The notes under the pieces are model-generated. The model worked only from the letters and a program-made list of their open reading frames with translations. It did not search any database and had not been told where the DNA came from. DNA of 64,000 nucleotides from Paracentrotus lividus (lineage: Eukaryota > Echinodermata > Echinoidea > Camarodonta > Echinidae): contig CALNVZ010000218.1 of assembly GCA_940671915.1 (NCBI GenBank), positions 557,345 to 621,344 on the forward strand, given 5' to 3'. Position 1 is the first letter of the stretch. Each line of letters begins with the position of its first letter. The position numbers were made by a program, and so were the translations under genes. Below, in pieces: positions 21,955 through 33,942 of this stretch.

Positions 21955-24596
21955 TATCCATTATTATCCATCTCCTGAGAATATGTTAATGAAATGACAG
22001 TGAAATAGGCCTTTTGTATTTTCTTTTGAATCACCCTGTACATTCATATTGATATTAGCGTTGAGGAACATATCATTAATTTTGCTGAAAAAAAAGACAA
22101 AGCTCTTCAATGCATGTGCATGGTAACCTCATCAAATGAAAAAAAAGAAAGAAGACAATTATGACGCATTATATCTGACATCATCTGGAAAGGGTATTAA
22201 AGAGATGATTATTAGTTTGGTAGTATGAGCATGAAATTAGTTAGGAAGATTCACCGTTAGAATGTCAGATGATCCGTAGATCCTTTTCTAAGTTAACCTT
22301 ATTAAGAGTAACTTGTATGATAAAAAAAAATATTTTCTTTGTTTAAAGGGCTCCGTGTAGATTAATTTGAACACCATGCAGCTACAGCAAGAAGTGTGAA
22401 TTTACTTCAACTGATTTAATCTTCTTGTGAGATTTAATAGACAATTATCACTTCGAGTCCTAAAATTATCAAACTGTATTTTCTAAGCCCAGAATGCAAC
22501 ATTCCATTTAATTGAGTTGACAATAAAGTGCGTCCAAGAAAAAAACAAAAGCAAAAACAAAAACAAAAACAATATGAGAGCCTCGTATTAAAATTTATAA
22601 CTTGTGTGACCTTGATATTTTTTTCATAATAAAGAAAAGCTCATATTCTTTTCTATGATACTGTCCAATGATGCTAAAGCTTTAAAAACAAGCGTAAAAA
22701 TGGCTTTGTATCAAGTTTGAGCAAAATCAACCCTTGGAGTTCAATGGTCTATGTAATCTTGTGTTCTTTATGAATTGACTCAGGAAGGCTGACATCGAAC
22801 AATATTGAATACGGATCGTCTTACTTCATTTAATGCTCGACACAGATAATGATACTTCACCGTTTTCAAAGAAATATGTTACCACTAAAAGAACCATGCC
22901 AGTTGAGCTGTCATCTTTATTAATAATTTTCCCAGAACTGGCTGGGCCGATTATAGGGCCATTTCAGGAATGACGACCGATTCACCAAAAACGGATATGA
23001 TGTCCACCAGGGACTCGTAATGAACCTCTAACGTCATCGAACCGATCCATCGTTACGTGAATGACATCGACCTCGGGAGACATATGAAGAGATAAAAGAT
23101 GAACTACCTTGCATTATGATCGTGATTGAGGTCTCTGTAGGCTCCCTCCTTTGTGGTGACAAAATTGCGATCAATTGCAGTCGGATGCGTTCAATTCCGT
23201 GCATACACCTCTATTTAAATGGATACAATCGTGGAGTCTGCGACGTAGAGAGCGCTATGCTGGGTTAACTCTGTCAGAGCGCGTACGTATGTGACTACTA
23301 GGCTAGAAAAATTCGGTGACTCGGCTGCCTTTGTGCGATAATATTAACTGTTGATTTGTAAATGTAGGGGAAGTAAACAGGTCGACCATACCCCCTTCAA
23401 ATAGGTCCAATTATTAACACAAATATTTAATGTTTAAAGTCAAGCGAAAGAAAAATAGAGTAAGAGAGAAATAGTGAGAGAGAGAGAGAGAGACAGAAAG
23501 TAAGAGTGAGTGATGAGATAGAGAGAGAGAAAGAGAGAGGTTAAACGAAAGAGAGGTGTTGATTAGAAATTGATCCGTCGCATGTATAATTAAATTTGAC
23601 AATTGAAACTTCAAATTTCTAATAAAACGCCCTTTAATTAAAGTTTAAAGGGCAATGTTGTTCATTATAACATTTACTAAATGCCCAGCAACTCGATTAT
23701 CTATTATCATTAACTTCCTGCAATGCATACTACAATTTATTCCTATTCAGTATCACCTTTCATATTTCCCTAGTATTCGAACATTTGTCCATAAGCCAAT
23801 AAAATGTGTGTGATCACTGTCTTTCATCTTTTTTTAAAAATTGATATCATGTTTAGGTTTGGTTTTGCGTCATAAACGTTCTCTTCCAAAGTGTAAGACG
23901 TACATGATTTCTGGGCCAGAAGTGCGTTGGTAATTATACAGGGCGTATCGAAAAAAAAAAAGGTAATCAACTCCCCCCCCCCTCCCAGCTCATTTATTTT
24001 GCATATTTATTTCACCGTTAAAATCATACCTTTTTACAATCATAAATGTAACGCATAACTGTATAAATTGCAAATGAAGATGACGTCAGGTACAAAATCC
24101 ATTTCCCAAGTTTCTGCCAAAGGATTAAAAAAAAAAAAAAACAAAAAAAAAAACAAAAAAAAAACAGCACTCACTCAGTCTTCTTCATTTTCTTAAAAAC
24201 TTGGAAAGAATTATAGTCTGTACCTTCATTTGCAATTTACCAAAGTATGCTTTACATTTATTCAAGAAAGGCATCATTGGGAAAGTAGGGAGTTTGTTTA
24301 TAATTATATGTTAAATATAAACAGCAAAAATAAATGTCGCAGGAATACGTGCCCCTAAAAAATGGTTTACCTTTTCGTATTTCTTTTTGATACGCACTGT
24401 ATTGGCACACAAACACAACTCTAAAGATAACCTAAGTTGAGATCCCCTGTCAAGTGTCCAATATTGTCCTATTGTACTAATGGATATGTGATGCGTTAAC
24501 AATTTCAATGTAAACACAAGTAACTCCTCGAAAATGTTCAATATCTAATTCATCAAATTACAGTCGATTAAATGATAAAAGTATTATTTACATGAC

Positions 24597-24678
<82 letters not shown>

Positions 24679-25512
24679 GTATATATATATACGTATCAAA
24701 TCATATGTTTGATTCATCATATAGGTGATGGATTGAATACATCAATCAAAGAGAGGATTGCATCATCATACATGTATATACTAAGAGGAAACCTAAAATA
24801 GACCCCCCCCTAAAAAAAAAAAAAAAAAAATAGATAAAGAAAAATATCCAGACAAGAGGCCACCTCGACGTGTTTTGATGATATAGTGTCATCGTGGCTT
24901 ACTCTCACTTTGCTAAATTTATTTGCACAATTCCCATTACATATATTCTAATGTTGATATATTGATAATGTCTACAAGCCTGATTAAAGATTATGAGTCG
25001 TTGACGAAAGAAGAGAATAATATAGCTTTTGATACTGACAGCTCCTTAACAAGAGTGAAATGATATGCTCCAGATTACATGTACGCCATTGGCTGAAATG
25101 AATAGTAGGTAAATTATTAACTTATGTAACAAGTATGCCGATACATGAATAGTGTCACAGATAACTCATCATTTTGCAAACTAGCGTAGTCTCTTCTAGC
25201 AGAACTGGTAGAGCATAGTTGCCATTTTTTTTAATTTGTTGTACAAGGAACATTTTATAATCATTTCTGGAGTCTTTCGGGTACCAAAGCAACGAGAATA
25301 GAATCTCCTCTAAACATATATTGGTTATATCGAAACACGTTTTAGAAGAGTTTCTGCTCTCATGATCGGTGAAATACTCTGCTGCCTACAGAGTGGACAA
25401 ACAGTCAAAGACACTAATGGCTGCAACGAAATTGTCACAACCACAACGTAGACAATACGCTGTCAATTGATTCGTGATATCTTATATATATGTATATATA
25501 TGTAATTTTTAA
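21955..25512. other. No gene seen; microsatellites
   Basis: AT-rich intergenic DNA. It holds a GA-rich tract at about 23476-23540, an interrupted A-run at about 24127-24165 and a long (AT)n at 24600-24671. The stretch 22900-23330 is GC-richer and repeat-free, but I see no exon in it; a regulatory region is possible. Confidence 0.5.
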
Positions 25513-25714
25513 AGAGTGTGAATTAATCGTTCTACGACATATGACGTGTATTTGTTATCTATCTCGTCATAGATTAGCTATTTTGCCAAGAAGTGTTGAC
25601 TAACTATCTGGAAAGAGTTTGGTTGGAACAAAGCTCTCAAAAGCGTAGCATCCACATAGCGCTGTAGTTTCATATGTTACGTTTTCTAATTGGCTTTGAG
25701 TACTGTGAATCTGA
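25513..25714 (+). repeat. Upstream tandem duplication, copy 1
   Basis: Shares with 25720-25938 the words TTCTACGACAT, GATTAGCTATT and a perfect 24-base core around CATCCACATAGCGCTGTAG. It lies directly before the GPCR gene. It may be a duplicated promoter or 5' untranslated segment. Confidence 0.75.
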
Positions 25715-25719
25715 CTTAT

Positions 25720-25938
25720 AGTGTTAATTAATAGTTCTACGACATTATTTTTTTTTTGGATATATGACGTAAACTTGCTGTCATCTATCTCAGCATCGAT
25801 TAGCTATTATTCACAGAAGATTTGACTAACTGTCAGGAACAGGTTTGGTTGGAATGAGACTGTCAAAGGCGTAACATCCACATAGCGCTGTAGTTTCATA
25901 TGCAACATCTTGTGGTCGGTTTTGAGTGGTGTGAATCA
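25720..25938 (+). repeat. Upstream tandem duplication, copy 2
   Basis: Diverged copy of 25513-25714, ending ~50 bp before the GPCR start codon. Substitutions dominate, so the duplication is not very recent. A possible 3' splice site, GTGTTTGCAG, ends at 25970, between this copy and the ATG, so a 5' UTR intron is possible. Confidence 0.75.
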
Positions 25939-25988
25939 TAATTTAATTGTAAGTGGATTTGTGTTTGCAGACTCTCTTTTTTATCGAA

Positions 25989-26954
25989 ATGGAAGCTAAC
26001 CACATGAACTCTTGGATTGTAAGCATGTACACTATATCGGCTCTTCTCGCTGTTGTATTGAATTCCATAATGCTTGGTGTGATCCGTCACCAGAAGGAGC
26101 TGCAATACTACATGCGGGTGCTTTACCAATGCCTCTGTGTTTGTGACATGATGTTTGCCATTAACTGGAATCTTTGGAGTATCATATGGTTCTCTTTCAC
26201 CAGCCGGGAACTCTGTACCATCATCAGTATGGTCTTTCCAATTCTACATAACATACTGCTTTGGCTCGTGATGGCATGCCTCTGTGGTATCAGCATCAAT
26301 CTGTATCTACTAGTAACACGCCCTCTACGATACCCCATCATCGTCACCAGAAAGCGATTCTTCCTTGCAATAGGTGTAACTTTGACAGTGACCATACTGG
26401 CCAGTGGGACCCACCTACCCATCCCAAATTCCCCCTTCATGGATGAAATCATCAAAGATTGTCTTGACAAGTTTCTAGTCACCAACAGGAGTTGGGTTTC
26501 AGTGGTTGGCACGCTCATTATAGTCGTCCCCATATGCTCCACCATGGCTTTTAGTACAGGTATCCACCTTCGGCTCTTGTACATAGCGCGCCAGAAATCC
26601 AAGGGCGTTCCTCCGGGATTCCTGCACAGTCATCCAGTAGACAGTGAGGATACCGGCACTCGGGACGTCCCTCGCAGTCACGACACCATTCAAAATGACC
26701 AACGACGCGGAAAGATACTCCCAAAAGGATTCATCACCATAATTCTCGTAACTGGTTCATTTTATTTAACATGGACTCCTCGTCTTATCTCCTATATTGT
26801 AGTCATAAATCCCCTGATATTTGATGGGATATCATCATGCAGTACCTGGGTTCAACCCATTATGTATCTTCTTACCAATGCAGAAGTTAGGAGGATGTGC
26901 TTCAGGACTGTCCGTAGAAACCATGTTGGTGTGCCTTTGACCCGACATATTTGA
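25989..26954 (+). CDS. Single-exon rhodopsin-class (class A) GPCR, 321 aa
   Basis: Complete intronless seven-transmembrane receptor at the plasma membrane; ligand unknown. The start is the first in-frame ATG, with a purine at -3 and G at +4. Segments: TM1 ~9-32 (N25, the conserved TM1 Asn), TM2 ~47-69 (D53, the conserved TM2 Asp), C76 and C158 (TM3-ECL2 disulfide pair), TM3 ~77-107, TM4 ~122-141, N-glycosylation sequon N166-R-S in ECL2, TM5 ~169-190 (P181), long ICL3 ~200-246, TM6 ~247-271 with TWTP (W262, P264), TM7 ~277-297. Oddities: the DRY motif is replaced by NLY (104-106), NPxxY by QPIMY (289-293), and there is no typical TM4 Trp. The C-tail is short and basic. Intronless divergent class A receptors form large lineage-specific families in echinoids. 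It has no close gene neighbours. Confidence 0.9.
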   Translation: MEANHMNSWIVSMYTISALLAVVLNSIMLGVIRHQKELQYYMRVLYQCLCVCDMMFAINWNLWSIIWFSFTSRELCTIISMVFPILHNILLWLVMACLCGISINLYLLVTRPLRYPIIVTRKRFFLAIGVTLTVTILASGTHLPIPNSPFMDEIIKDCLDKFLVTNRSWVSVVGTLIIVVPICSTMAFSTGIHLRLLYIARQKSKGVPPGFLHSHPVDSEDTGTRDVPRSHDTIQNDQRRGKILPKGFITIILVTGSFYLTWTPRLISYIVVINPLIFDGISSCSTWVQPIMYLLTNAEVRRMCFRTVRRNHVGVPLTRHI

Positions 26955-27033
26955 ACATGGACTCCTGTCAAATTCAAAACTCTTTAAAACAATTTAAAAC
27001 GCACACATATTATCGTTATACCGAGTGAGTCAG

Positions 27034-27066
27034 AATAAACTAGACACCTAGTAAAATGTCAATAAA
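27034..27066 (+). terminator. Candidate polyadenylation signals of the GPCR gene
   Basis: AATAAA occurs at 27034-27039 and 27061-27066, 80-110 bases after the stop codon. This is a plausible distance for a short 3' untranslated region. Inferred from the hexamers only. Confidence 0.45.
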
Positions 27067-28003
27067 AAGACAAACAAAGTATAAACTCCAAATTATTACA
27101 CATATTCTAAAAAAGCAACTCTTTCCACATCTTTTGATACTAATTTTGTGTGTTATATCTTTACGCTTGGATGAACACGGTGCATTGTTTGAGAACATGT
27201 AAATTTCGAATTGTGCAAAAGTGGGAGTAACATCAAAACAAGAAAAGCTATCGAAAAGGCAACTTTATCCTGAATAAAATAGCATAACTTTTTAGCGATT
27301 TTTTTTTTTAGCAAACGTGTACCAAAAAAAAAAAAAAAAAAAGACTATACATGTGTGATTTTTGGCCCCTTCAGCCCCCCCCCCCACTTTCAGCTCAGCC
27401 CCTCCATTTTCAAAAACGCTCCGCGGCCCATGTTTATATTCCAAATACAAAATTGTTTTGGTGATTTTCTTTCTTCTTTTTTTTTTATTAGAATTCAATC
27501 TAGTAAAATATTGATTAAGATTTTAACCGTCATTAAGAAATCGTCAAAAAAAGGAAATATGACCTCATCTTCTTAAACGTAACATAATATTTTCAAAAAT
27601 ATCCCAAACAACTTGAGCATGTTGTAAGTTATTTATAGCTGTGTATGCCACCGTCAATATTTTAATAATAATTTTGTGCGATTTTCAAAATCAAACCTTT
27701 TTTGTGTACCCAGTTCACAGCTTTAAGCCAAGTGAATATCATGACTTCAAATAAATTAAGAACCACCCCAAATTAGAAGAGTGAATGTAATTTCAATTCA
27801 TTTCAATGTAATTGTAGAGTCTGAAAAGAAAATAGAGTGAAATTATGTTTACAAATGTCGAATAATCAAGCTCACATTTAAAACAAAATGTAATATCCTA
27901 CTAGGCCATGCTGAAAGATGATAGCTTAGGGCGAGTTTTACTCGAACAGTGAGGCGCCCCTTGAGTTGACATTTAATTACATGTATACAGTTTTCATATC
28001 CCT
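27067..28003. other. No gene seen
   Basis: AT-rich sequence with A/T runs near 27301 and 27325, followed by a C-run (27376-27387). The block 27345-27430 with CAAAAACGCTCCGCGGCCC looks like the end of an interspersed repeat, but I cannot name it. Confidence 0.45.
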
Positions 28004-28336
28004 CCACCCCTCTCTCTATCTCTCTCTTCCTCTCTATCGATCTCCCTCTCTTCTTATTTTCAAGTCTTCCGCTAACATCATCGACCTTTCCTATTATAAA
28101 TGTTCTTATTTACCTCAATGCCTCTACTTTTTTTTCTCCCTCTCTTATTCATATCTCTCTCCTTATCCAGCCCTCCTTCTCTCTCTCCCTCCCTCTCCAT
28201 CCCTCTCTCTCTCTTTCTCTCTCCCTCTCTCCCCCTCTCTCTATCTCCCACCCCTTCTCTCTCTCTCTCTCTCTTTCTCTCCATCTTCCCTTTATATCTC
28301 ACTCTCTCCCCCACCTCTCTCCCCCTCTCTCTCTCA
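28004..28336 (+). repeat. CT-rich microsatellite region
   Basis: Long imperfect (CT)n/(CCCT)n tract. Open frames here on both strands encode only Ser/Leu/Pro-rich or Arg/Glu-rich low-complexity peptides and are not genes. Confidence 0.85.
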
Positions 28337-30526
28337 CGCATACACAAAAAAGCTACTCTCAAACATCAGTTTAGCATCTCTCAAGGCAGGTAATCACGTG
28401 ACATATGATTGATCAGGTGACACTAACGGCGGCATAACCTCCTACTTTTATGACAAGTCATCCGTTACTGAGTCCCTCTGTAATTTCATCCCTACTGCTT
28501 CTTCACTCCTTCAATATTTTAACGCATCTTTACTACACTTTTTCTCGTATATCTTCTGCTTCTATAGGGAGGGCAAATGATATCGCTTCGCCCGTGTCTC
28601 CCCTAATATTTCGCAATTCTACATCCAATCTATCCGATTTGTAATATCGCTTACTGATGAAATGCATCAAAATAATGTTAACATTTCAGTACATGACTCC
28701 TCTTTTCTTTCATTTCCCTCTCTCCAGCGGCTTCATAATCATCCAAATACACACTGGCGCCCTCACCCTCACTCACAAAAGCACACCCCCACACACACAG
28801 AAACCCTCACCCGTCGACCCACACACACATAAACCACGTACAAACTCATACAAAAGAGACTCCTTCGTCATACCCAAAGACAACTACCCATACCCACTCA
28901 CTCACACACAGTCAACCCACACACCCTCATCTTTACGGTTTCCTTCTTGTATCACCCTTCCAACCAATAACTCATTCTAGCAAACGATACGAATGTTGAA
29001 TATTGAGCTTGTTTTTTTCTGGTCATGGTGTTTGTTGTCTAGTACATCAACTGTGATGGATCACTTTCACATTTCTACAAGGCTATTTTGTTCAAGAGAA
29101 TCACCATAAAAACTTTAAGGGCATACAATAGCTTGGTCTAAGCAAATAAACACTATTCTTACTAAAATTTCAAATTCAAAGTTTTATCAAAGTTTTATCT
29201 TTAAACACATGAATATAGAAATAGTAATAATATTATTCGTATAACTAGGCCTATATATATATTTCCAAGAATTGGTTTAAAACTTGTCCAATGAAGTAAA
29301 ATTAATTACCGTTATAGTATCGAGCGGACACTTTAAAATGGGAATCAATTATTAGAAACAAGACATAAGAGAGATAAAGAAAATCGTCTCGTGCTTTCTC
29401 TTATTCAAATTTAGAGAAAACATGAGACGAAATTCATAGCTGTTGTTATATACGAATATTCAATGGGCTAAGAAATTGCTTAAAGCAAAACAAAAAGGGG
29501 GAAAAAAGGAAAGAAGAAATCTTACCATGCCATGATTATGAGACCAAACTGGCCCTAGTCAAAGTGGGTTTAGATAAAATGGCAATTTATCTATTCAACG
29601 CGCGCTCTTGATCACACTCCTACTTTACATAAAGCGAAACGTGTTATTATTTTAAAGTCCATCATATTGACCTATAAATACCATTTTCTAAGAAATACCA
29701 CTTTCGCTTAAAGTCCATATCACCAAGCAAAGAGTATCCCATTGAGTGGATCAGTTCCACCGTCTCAATATTACTTATGCAAAGACGACTTAGCATGGTG
29801 TCGCCCTTGGTCTGCGCTTTCAATATGTTTTTAAAGAAAATTGATAGCCCGAAGATAATACCGCCCCATGATACAATATACTGTATGTGTTTACAACGAA
29901 AATTAAAAAAAAGGGTTTTTTATTTTAAGGTTTTTCGCGTCTTCAATCTAAATCACTTGTTACATCTTATTTGTGTCGTTTTGAACAAAGTACAAATTAC
30001 GCTCGTTTTTTTTTCATACGCTCTTTCTTATTAAATAAGAAGAGTAACAAACGTAGAGTCAGGAAAATTGTGCCAAATACGATGACAAATAAATCGAATT
30101 TGAATGAACACCTCAACAAAGTGATTAGAGGATAATACTGAGTGATATATTTAGAAAGTGCCAACTGTATAAATTTATATGTAATTAATCTTATGCAAAC
30201 AAAATGCGTAAGAGTGAGAGTATTTCATAGTATGGTTATTGTATGAGCCACAATTTAAATCAAAAGTATAGTAGTTTTAAGTTTAATCTTCCGTGTCAGG
30301 CAGGATGATATCTCGTCGTTTTAAGTGATCATTGTGAGAGACGATCAGGCCGAGTAGACAATAAATTAAACTGTTCCATGATTTTCCAAAATAGGACAGA
30401 GTCGAAGTTGAAGTGGAGACGATTATGACAATGAATGACAGGGCAATGCGCTGAATTTAACAAAATAGATTCAGTCGGAGGCTTTACATTAAAAAAAAAA
30501 CCCAACAAGAACAAACCCCCCCCCCC
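28337..30526. other. No gene seen; CA-rich patch
   Basis: 28750-28925 is rich in CACACA/CTCAC words. The rest is plain AT-rich sequence. No coding support. Confidence 0.5.
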
Positions 30527-30543
30527 CCAAAAAAAAAAAAAAA

Positions 30544-30582
<39 letters not shown>

Positions 30583-30680
30583 AAACAATAATAATAATAA
30601 TAATAATAATAAAATAATAAATAAATAAATAAATAAAAATAATAATAATAATAGTAATAAAAATATATATATATATATTT
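30527..30680. repeat. AAAT/AAT microsatellite
   Basis: Interleaved (AAAT)n and (AAT)n runs follow a C-run at 30517-30528 and end in a short (AT)n at 30664-30678. Confidence 0.9.
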
Positions 30681-30945
30681 TTTGATAATCAACTTTTATC
30701 ATGATAATGATGATGATAAGAATAAAATGGTATCGGAAGAATTTTCAAACTTCTTTTAAAGAATCATAGTGGGATTTTCCACGTTTGATATTAAGGCTCT
30801 ATGGTATCTCGTTCAAAATTAATGAAATACCTTAAAATACCTTAAAAGTATCGGCCCATGCCCAAACGTAATAGAGCCGCTACTGTGGCTAGACAATATT
30901 GGGCCTGCACTCTCTTTACAAATTACGAATCTTGGATCTACACCT

Positions 30946-31401
30946 GGGCCCGTATTCCATAAACTGTACTTAAGCAATTTGTCTTAAGTCTAAGTATTTT
31001 TCCGAAATTTTGTCCAGGAAAGAAAAAATCTTAGCCTTTATACCAAACACGTTAAGCTCTTTGTCTGAGGTCAGAAAGCATGAAACAAAATTCTGAATTT
31101 TATTAATATCTTCATTTTTATTTGTTGTGATCTCAAATGAGCTTGCCATATAATCAACATTAAAGTTAAGCCACTAGGTAGTAAGCTTAAAGTTAGGATA
31201 AAATTCTCATTTTTTAATGTTCGATTTGAAGGCGCAATTCCATTTAAGACTTTTGACTTAGCAACAATCTAAGAATTTATACTTCACCTGCCAAAAATAA
31301 GATTGAACAGAATTCTTTAATAGTAAGCCGTATTTATGGAATACGCATTTTAAAGATAAGCAAAAATGCTTAAATTACATGCTTTTATGGAATACGGGCC
31401 C
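30946..31401. mobile_element. TIR element (456 bp), MITE-like
   Basis: Perfect 18-bp ends GGGCCCGTATTCCATAAA (30946-30963) and the reverse complement (31384-31401). A partial inner repeat of the right end (GTATTTATGGAATACG) lies at about 31329-31344. The interior is AT-rich with no ORF. Elements ending in this GTATTCCATAAA word are familiar in marine invertebrate genomes; the superfamily is uncertain. Confidence 0.75.
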
Positions 31402-31785
31402 TGTACCTTAACTACAGTGAAACAAATTGATACACCGATTGGAAACATTTATTACTTTCACGGTGTTTGCTAGAATGACATAATAATTATAGAGAAAGTG
31501 ATTATTAGACAAAAAGTTATTCATTTTTTATTATTTACAAACGAACAACACGAACTATCCTACATTTTATGAAACACCCTGTTCAACACTTAACCCAGCT
31601 TTGTAAGTCGTTCACATCATATTCACATAATAATAAAGGCCCCCTTATCTAGCCTCCTCTCATCATTGCATTTATATTTGATTTGCCAGGATTTCCACGT
31701 CAAAAAATTCCTCTGATTATCATGTTTATTGGAATCGGAACCGATTGATCGTGTCACTGGAGTGAATATAAACAATTCCCATTTA

Positions 31786-31922
31786 GGCCCGTATTCTGGA
31801 CGAGTTGAAGTTCTTGAGAAGCTATTGTGCGATTTTTTTTGCCTGATCTTGACTGATGCATCAGACAAAAGGATCGCACAATAGCTTTGAACAAACTCAG
31901 TCTTCAGTTCAAAATTTGGGCC
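31786..31922. mobile_element. Foldback element (137 bp)
   Basis: Outer ends GGCCCGTATTCTGGAC and ...AAATTTGGGCC are imperfect inverted repeats. The inner arms AAGCTATTGTGCGAT (about 31819-31833) and ATCGCACAATAGCTT are perfect. The end sequence resembles that of the 30946-31401 element. Confidence 0.6.
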
Positions 31923-33170
31923 ATTGTCTCTCGAGACATGTATGTATTTTTAGGGTTTAGGCACTCTTAAATGCTGCTGTGCAACATTGAATAAGATGTG
32001 CATTTTTTTTAAATACAGACATTTCAAGCTTTAAACTATAACGATTTAGCATCCAGTGTATTATTTTTTTTTCCTTTTTCACTTTTAAGTTTAAATGTGC
32101 GTATAGGGGAATCCGTGTAAAAATTACCCCCTTTTCAAGCTTTTGGAGGGGTAGCCAGCAAAATAACCCCCTTTTCATAGGTTTTTGAACCATATTCAGG
32201 ATCCTATTTCAGGATTTAAGAAAAAATAAAATAAATACCCCTAATTAAAAATAGGTCGTAAAAAAAAACATGCTAAAAGACCCCCTGTTTTATGATTTAT
32301 CGTATTTTCCCCCCTACCTGAGCTTCTAAAATATACCTTTTTCCCGCAGAAATCTGGAACAAGCATTCGTGTATAGTGATGATGATAATCCAAAGTTGTG
32401 GATTTTATATCAATAACATTTGATTTGATTTGATTTATAGTTGACCGCCTGAGAGGGGGGGGGGTGTATGTTATTTCCATGTCCCCGTTAGAGTGAGTAT
32501 CTGTGCAAATGATTCAGGTTCAACGAATCAATCGAAGTTATGCCAGTTTATACACCTGTTTTATTGCTGACTGGTCGTGTCATCTGACGCCATGCTATGT
32601 AGAAATAGAATGTTTTAGTCGTCCATATTTTCCCGCCTTCGACCACAGTTTGGGAGCAGAAATCTGGAAAATGTCCATTCACAACACGCCATCAGTTGAA
32701 TAGCTTTGAATTAAAGAAGATAATGTTTAGAGAGACCACACCGCTACTTAGCTAAAGTGGAACACGCAGACAGGGTGCCATCGTCACGTAACATACACGT
32801 GACATAAACGTGACATGACGTAAACATGTGCACGCATATTTGAATCATGTTATTAATTTTCTTATAATATGAAATTTCTTTTAAATTCTATTGGAAGCTC
32901 GTACCATTTCGTTATGAACTTTCTAAATGAAGACATTTTAATGTCAAACAAAATTGTTAATATCATAGACATTCATTTTTAGAATGAAAGTTGACATTAT
33001 GAAACTAAATGAATTCGTAAAAAACACGTTTTTAAAAAGTCTTCAAACGAAAATAAGGAATTGATGGTGAATAGAAAACAGAATGGGTTTTAAGTAAAAT
33101 ATGAAAACATTGATTAAAAAAAAAAAGTTTGAGACTTCAACACTTTCATTATCATTTCATCGCAGCCGAG
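31923..33170. other. No gene seen
   Basis: AT-rich sequence. (TTTGA)n occurs at about 32415-32438 next to a G-run, resembling the tail of a decayed retroelement. A cluster of CACGTGAC/ACGTGAC words lies at 32785-32830. No coding support. Confidence 0.45.
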
Positions 33171-33276
33171 TATGGCACGCCAGGAGGGAAACAATTATTA
33201 TTACATTTCACTCTAAGAAAGATATATTTCTCAGAGTGAAATGTAATAATAATTGTTTCCCCTCTGGCGTGCCATA
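33171..33276. mobile_element. Near-perfect foldback element (106 bp) with target-site duplication
   Basis: Arms 33171-33220 and 33227-33276 match at 47 of 50 positions around a 6-base loop; the outer end is TATGGCACGCCAG. GCCGAG immediately precedes the left arm and follows the right arm, consistent with a 6-bp target-site duplication. It has no coding room. The RNA would form an almost fully paired hairpin. Confidence 0.8.
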
Positions 33277-33942
33277 GCCGAGGGTTAAATTGCGTAATGA
33301 GATGAACATGGTAACAGTGCAAATTCAAGGTTCAACAAAAAGGTACAATATCAAAATAGAATCAGAAACAGACATTGATATAAATGGACATATAAAAATA
33401 TTGCATTTGCTCAGCGGGTGTACCGGTAAATGGGAGAAGAGACAAAGACAAACAAAGTAGAGAAATATATTTTGAGGAAAGAAAGATTTGGTATTAACGT
33501 CCTCGCCTAATCTTCAGACCAGACATTATAACCGTGTGGTATCTCTCACTATTTTGTCACCTCGAATCTACCATCTAATTGGCTAATAGGTAGTGAGACA
33601 TCTAAGCACCAACTGACAAAACAGTCGGCCTCCCCCTGGTCTTCCCTCAATTCACATAGAATCATGATACAGTAACATGACAGAGATACGAGCAATGCTA
33701 CGATTAATTGTAAACTTTTGTTACTACCCGTAATGTCGCACGACAAATAATGTCCCAATCTGGTCACAAAAACGCCTTATTTACGTCTAAAATATATACG
33801 ATCAATATTATGATTAAATGTAACTCTTGTTAGAACCGGTAATATCGCACTACACATAATGTCACAATCTGGTCACAAAAAAAAAAAAAAAAAAAAAACA
33901 AAACAAAACAAAACAAAAAAAAAACAAAAAAACAAACATTAT

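Noticed and set aside
25953..25988. Extended GPCR start twelve codons upstream
   Set aside because: That position is GTG, not ATG; the first ATG with good context is at 25989.
26123..26602. 159-codon minus-strand frame opposite the GPCR
   Set aside because: It is the antisense shadow of a well-supported receptor gene.
27966..28412. 148-codon Ser/Leu/Pro-rich frame
   Set aside because: Low-complexity CT microsatellite translation without gene features.
32785..32830. Cluster of CACGTG/ACGTGAC words as an E-box or CRE enhancer
   Set aside because: Only a few short words with no neighbouring gene; chance cannot be excluded.
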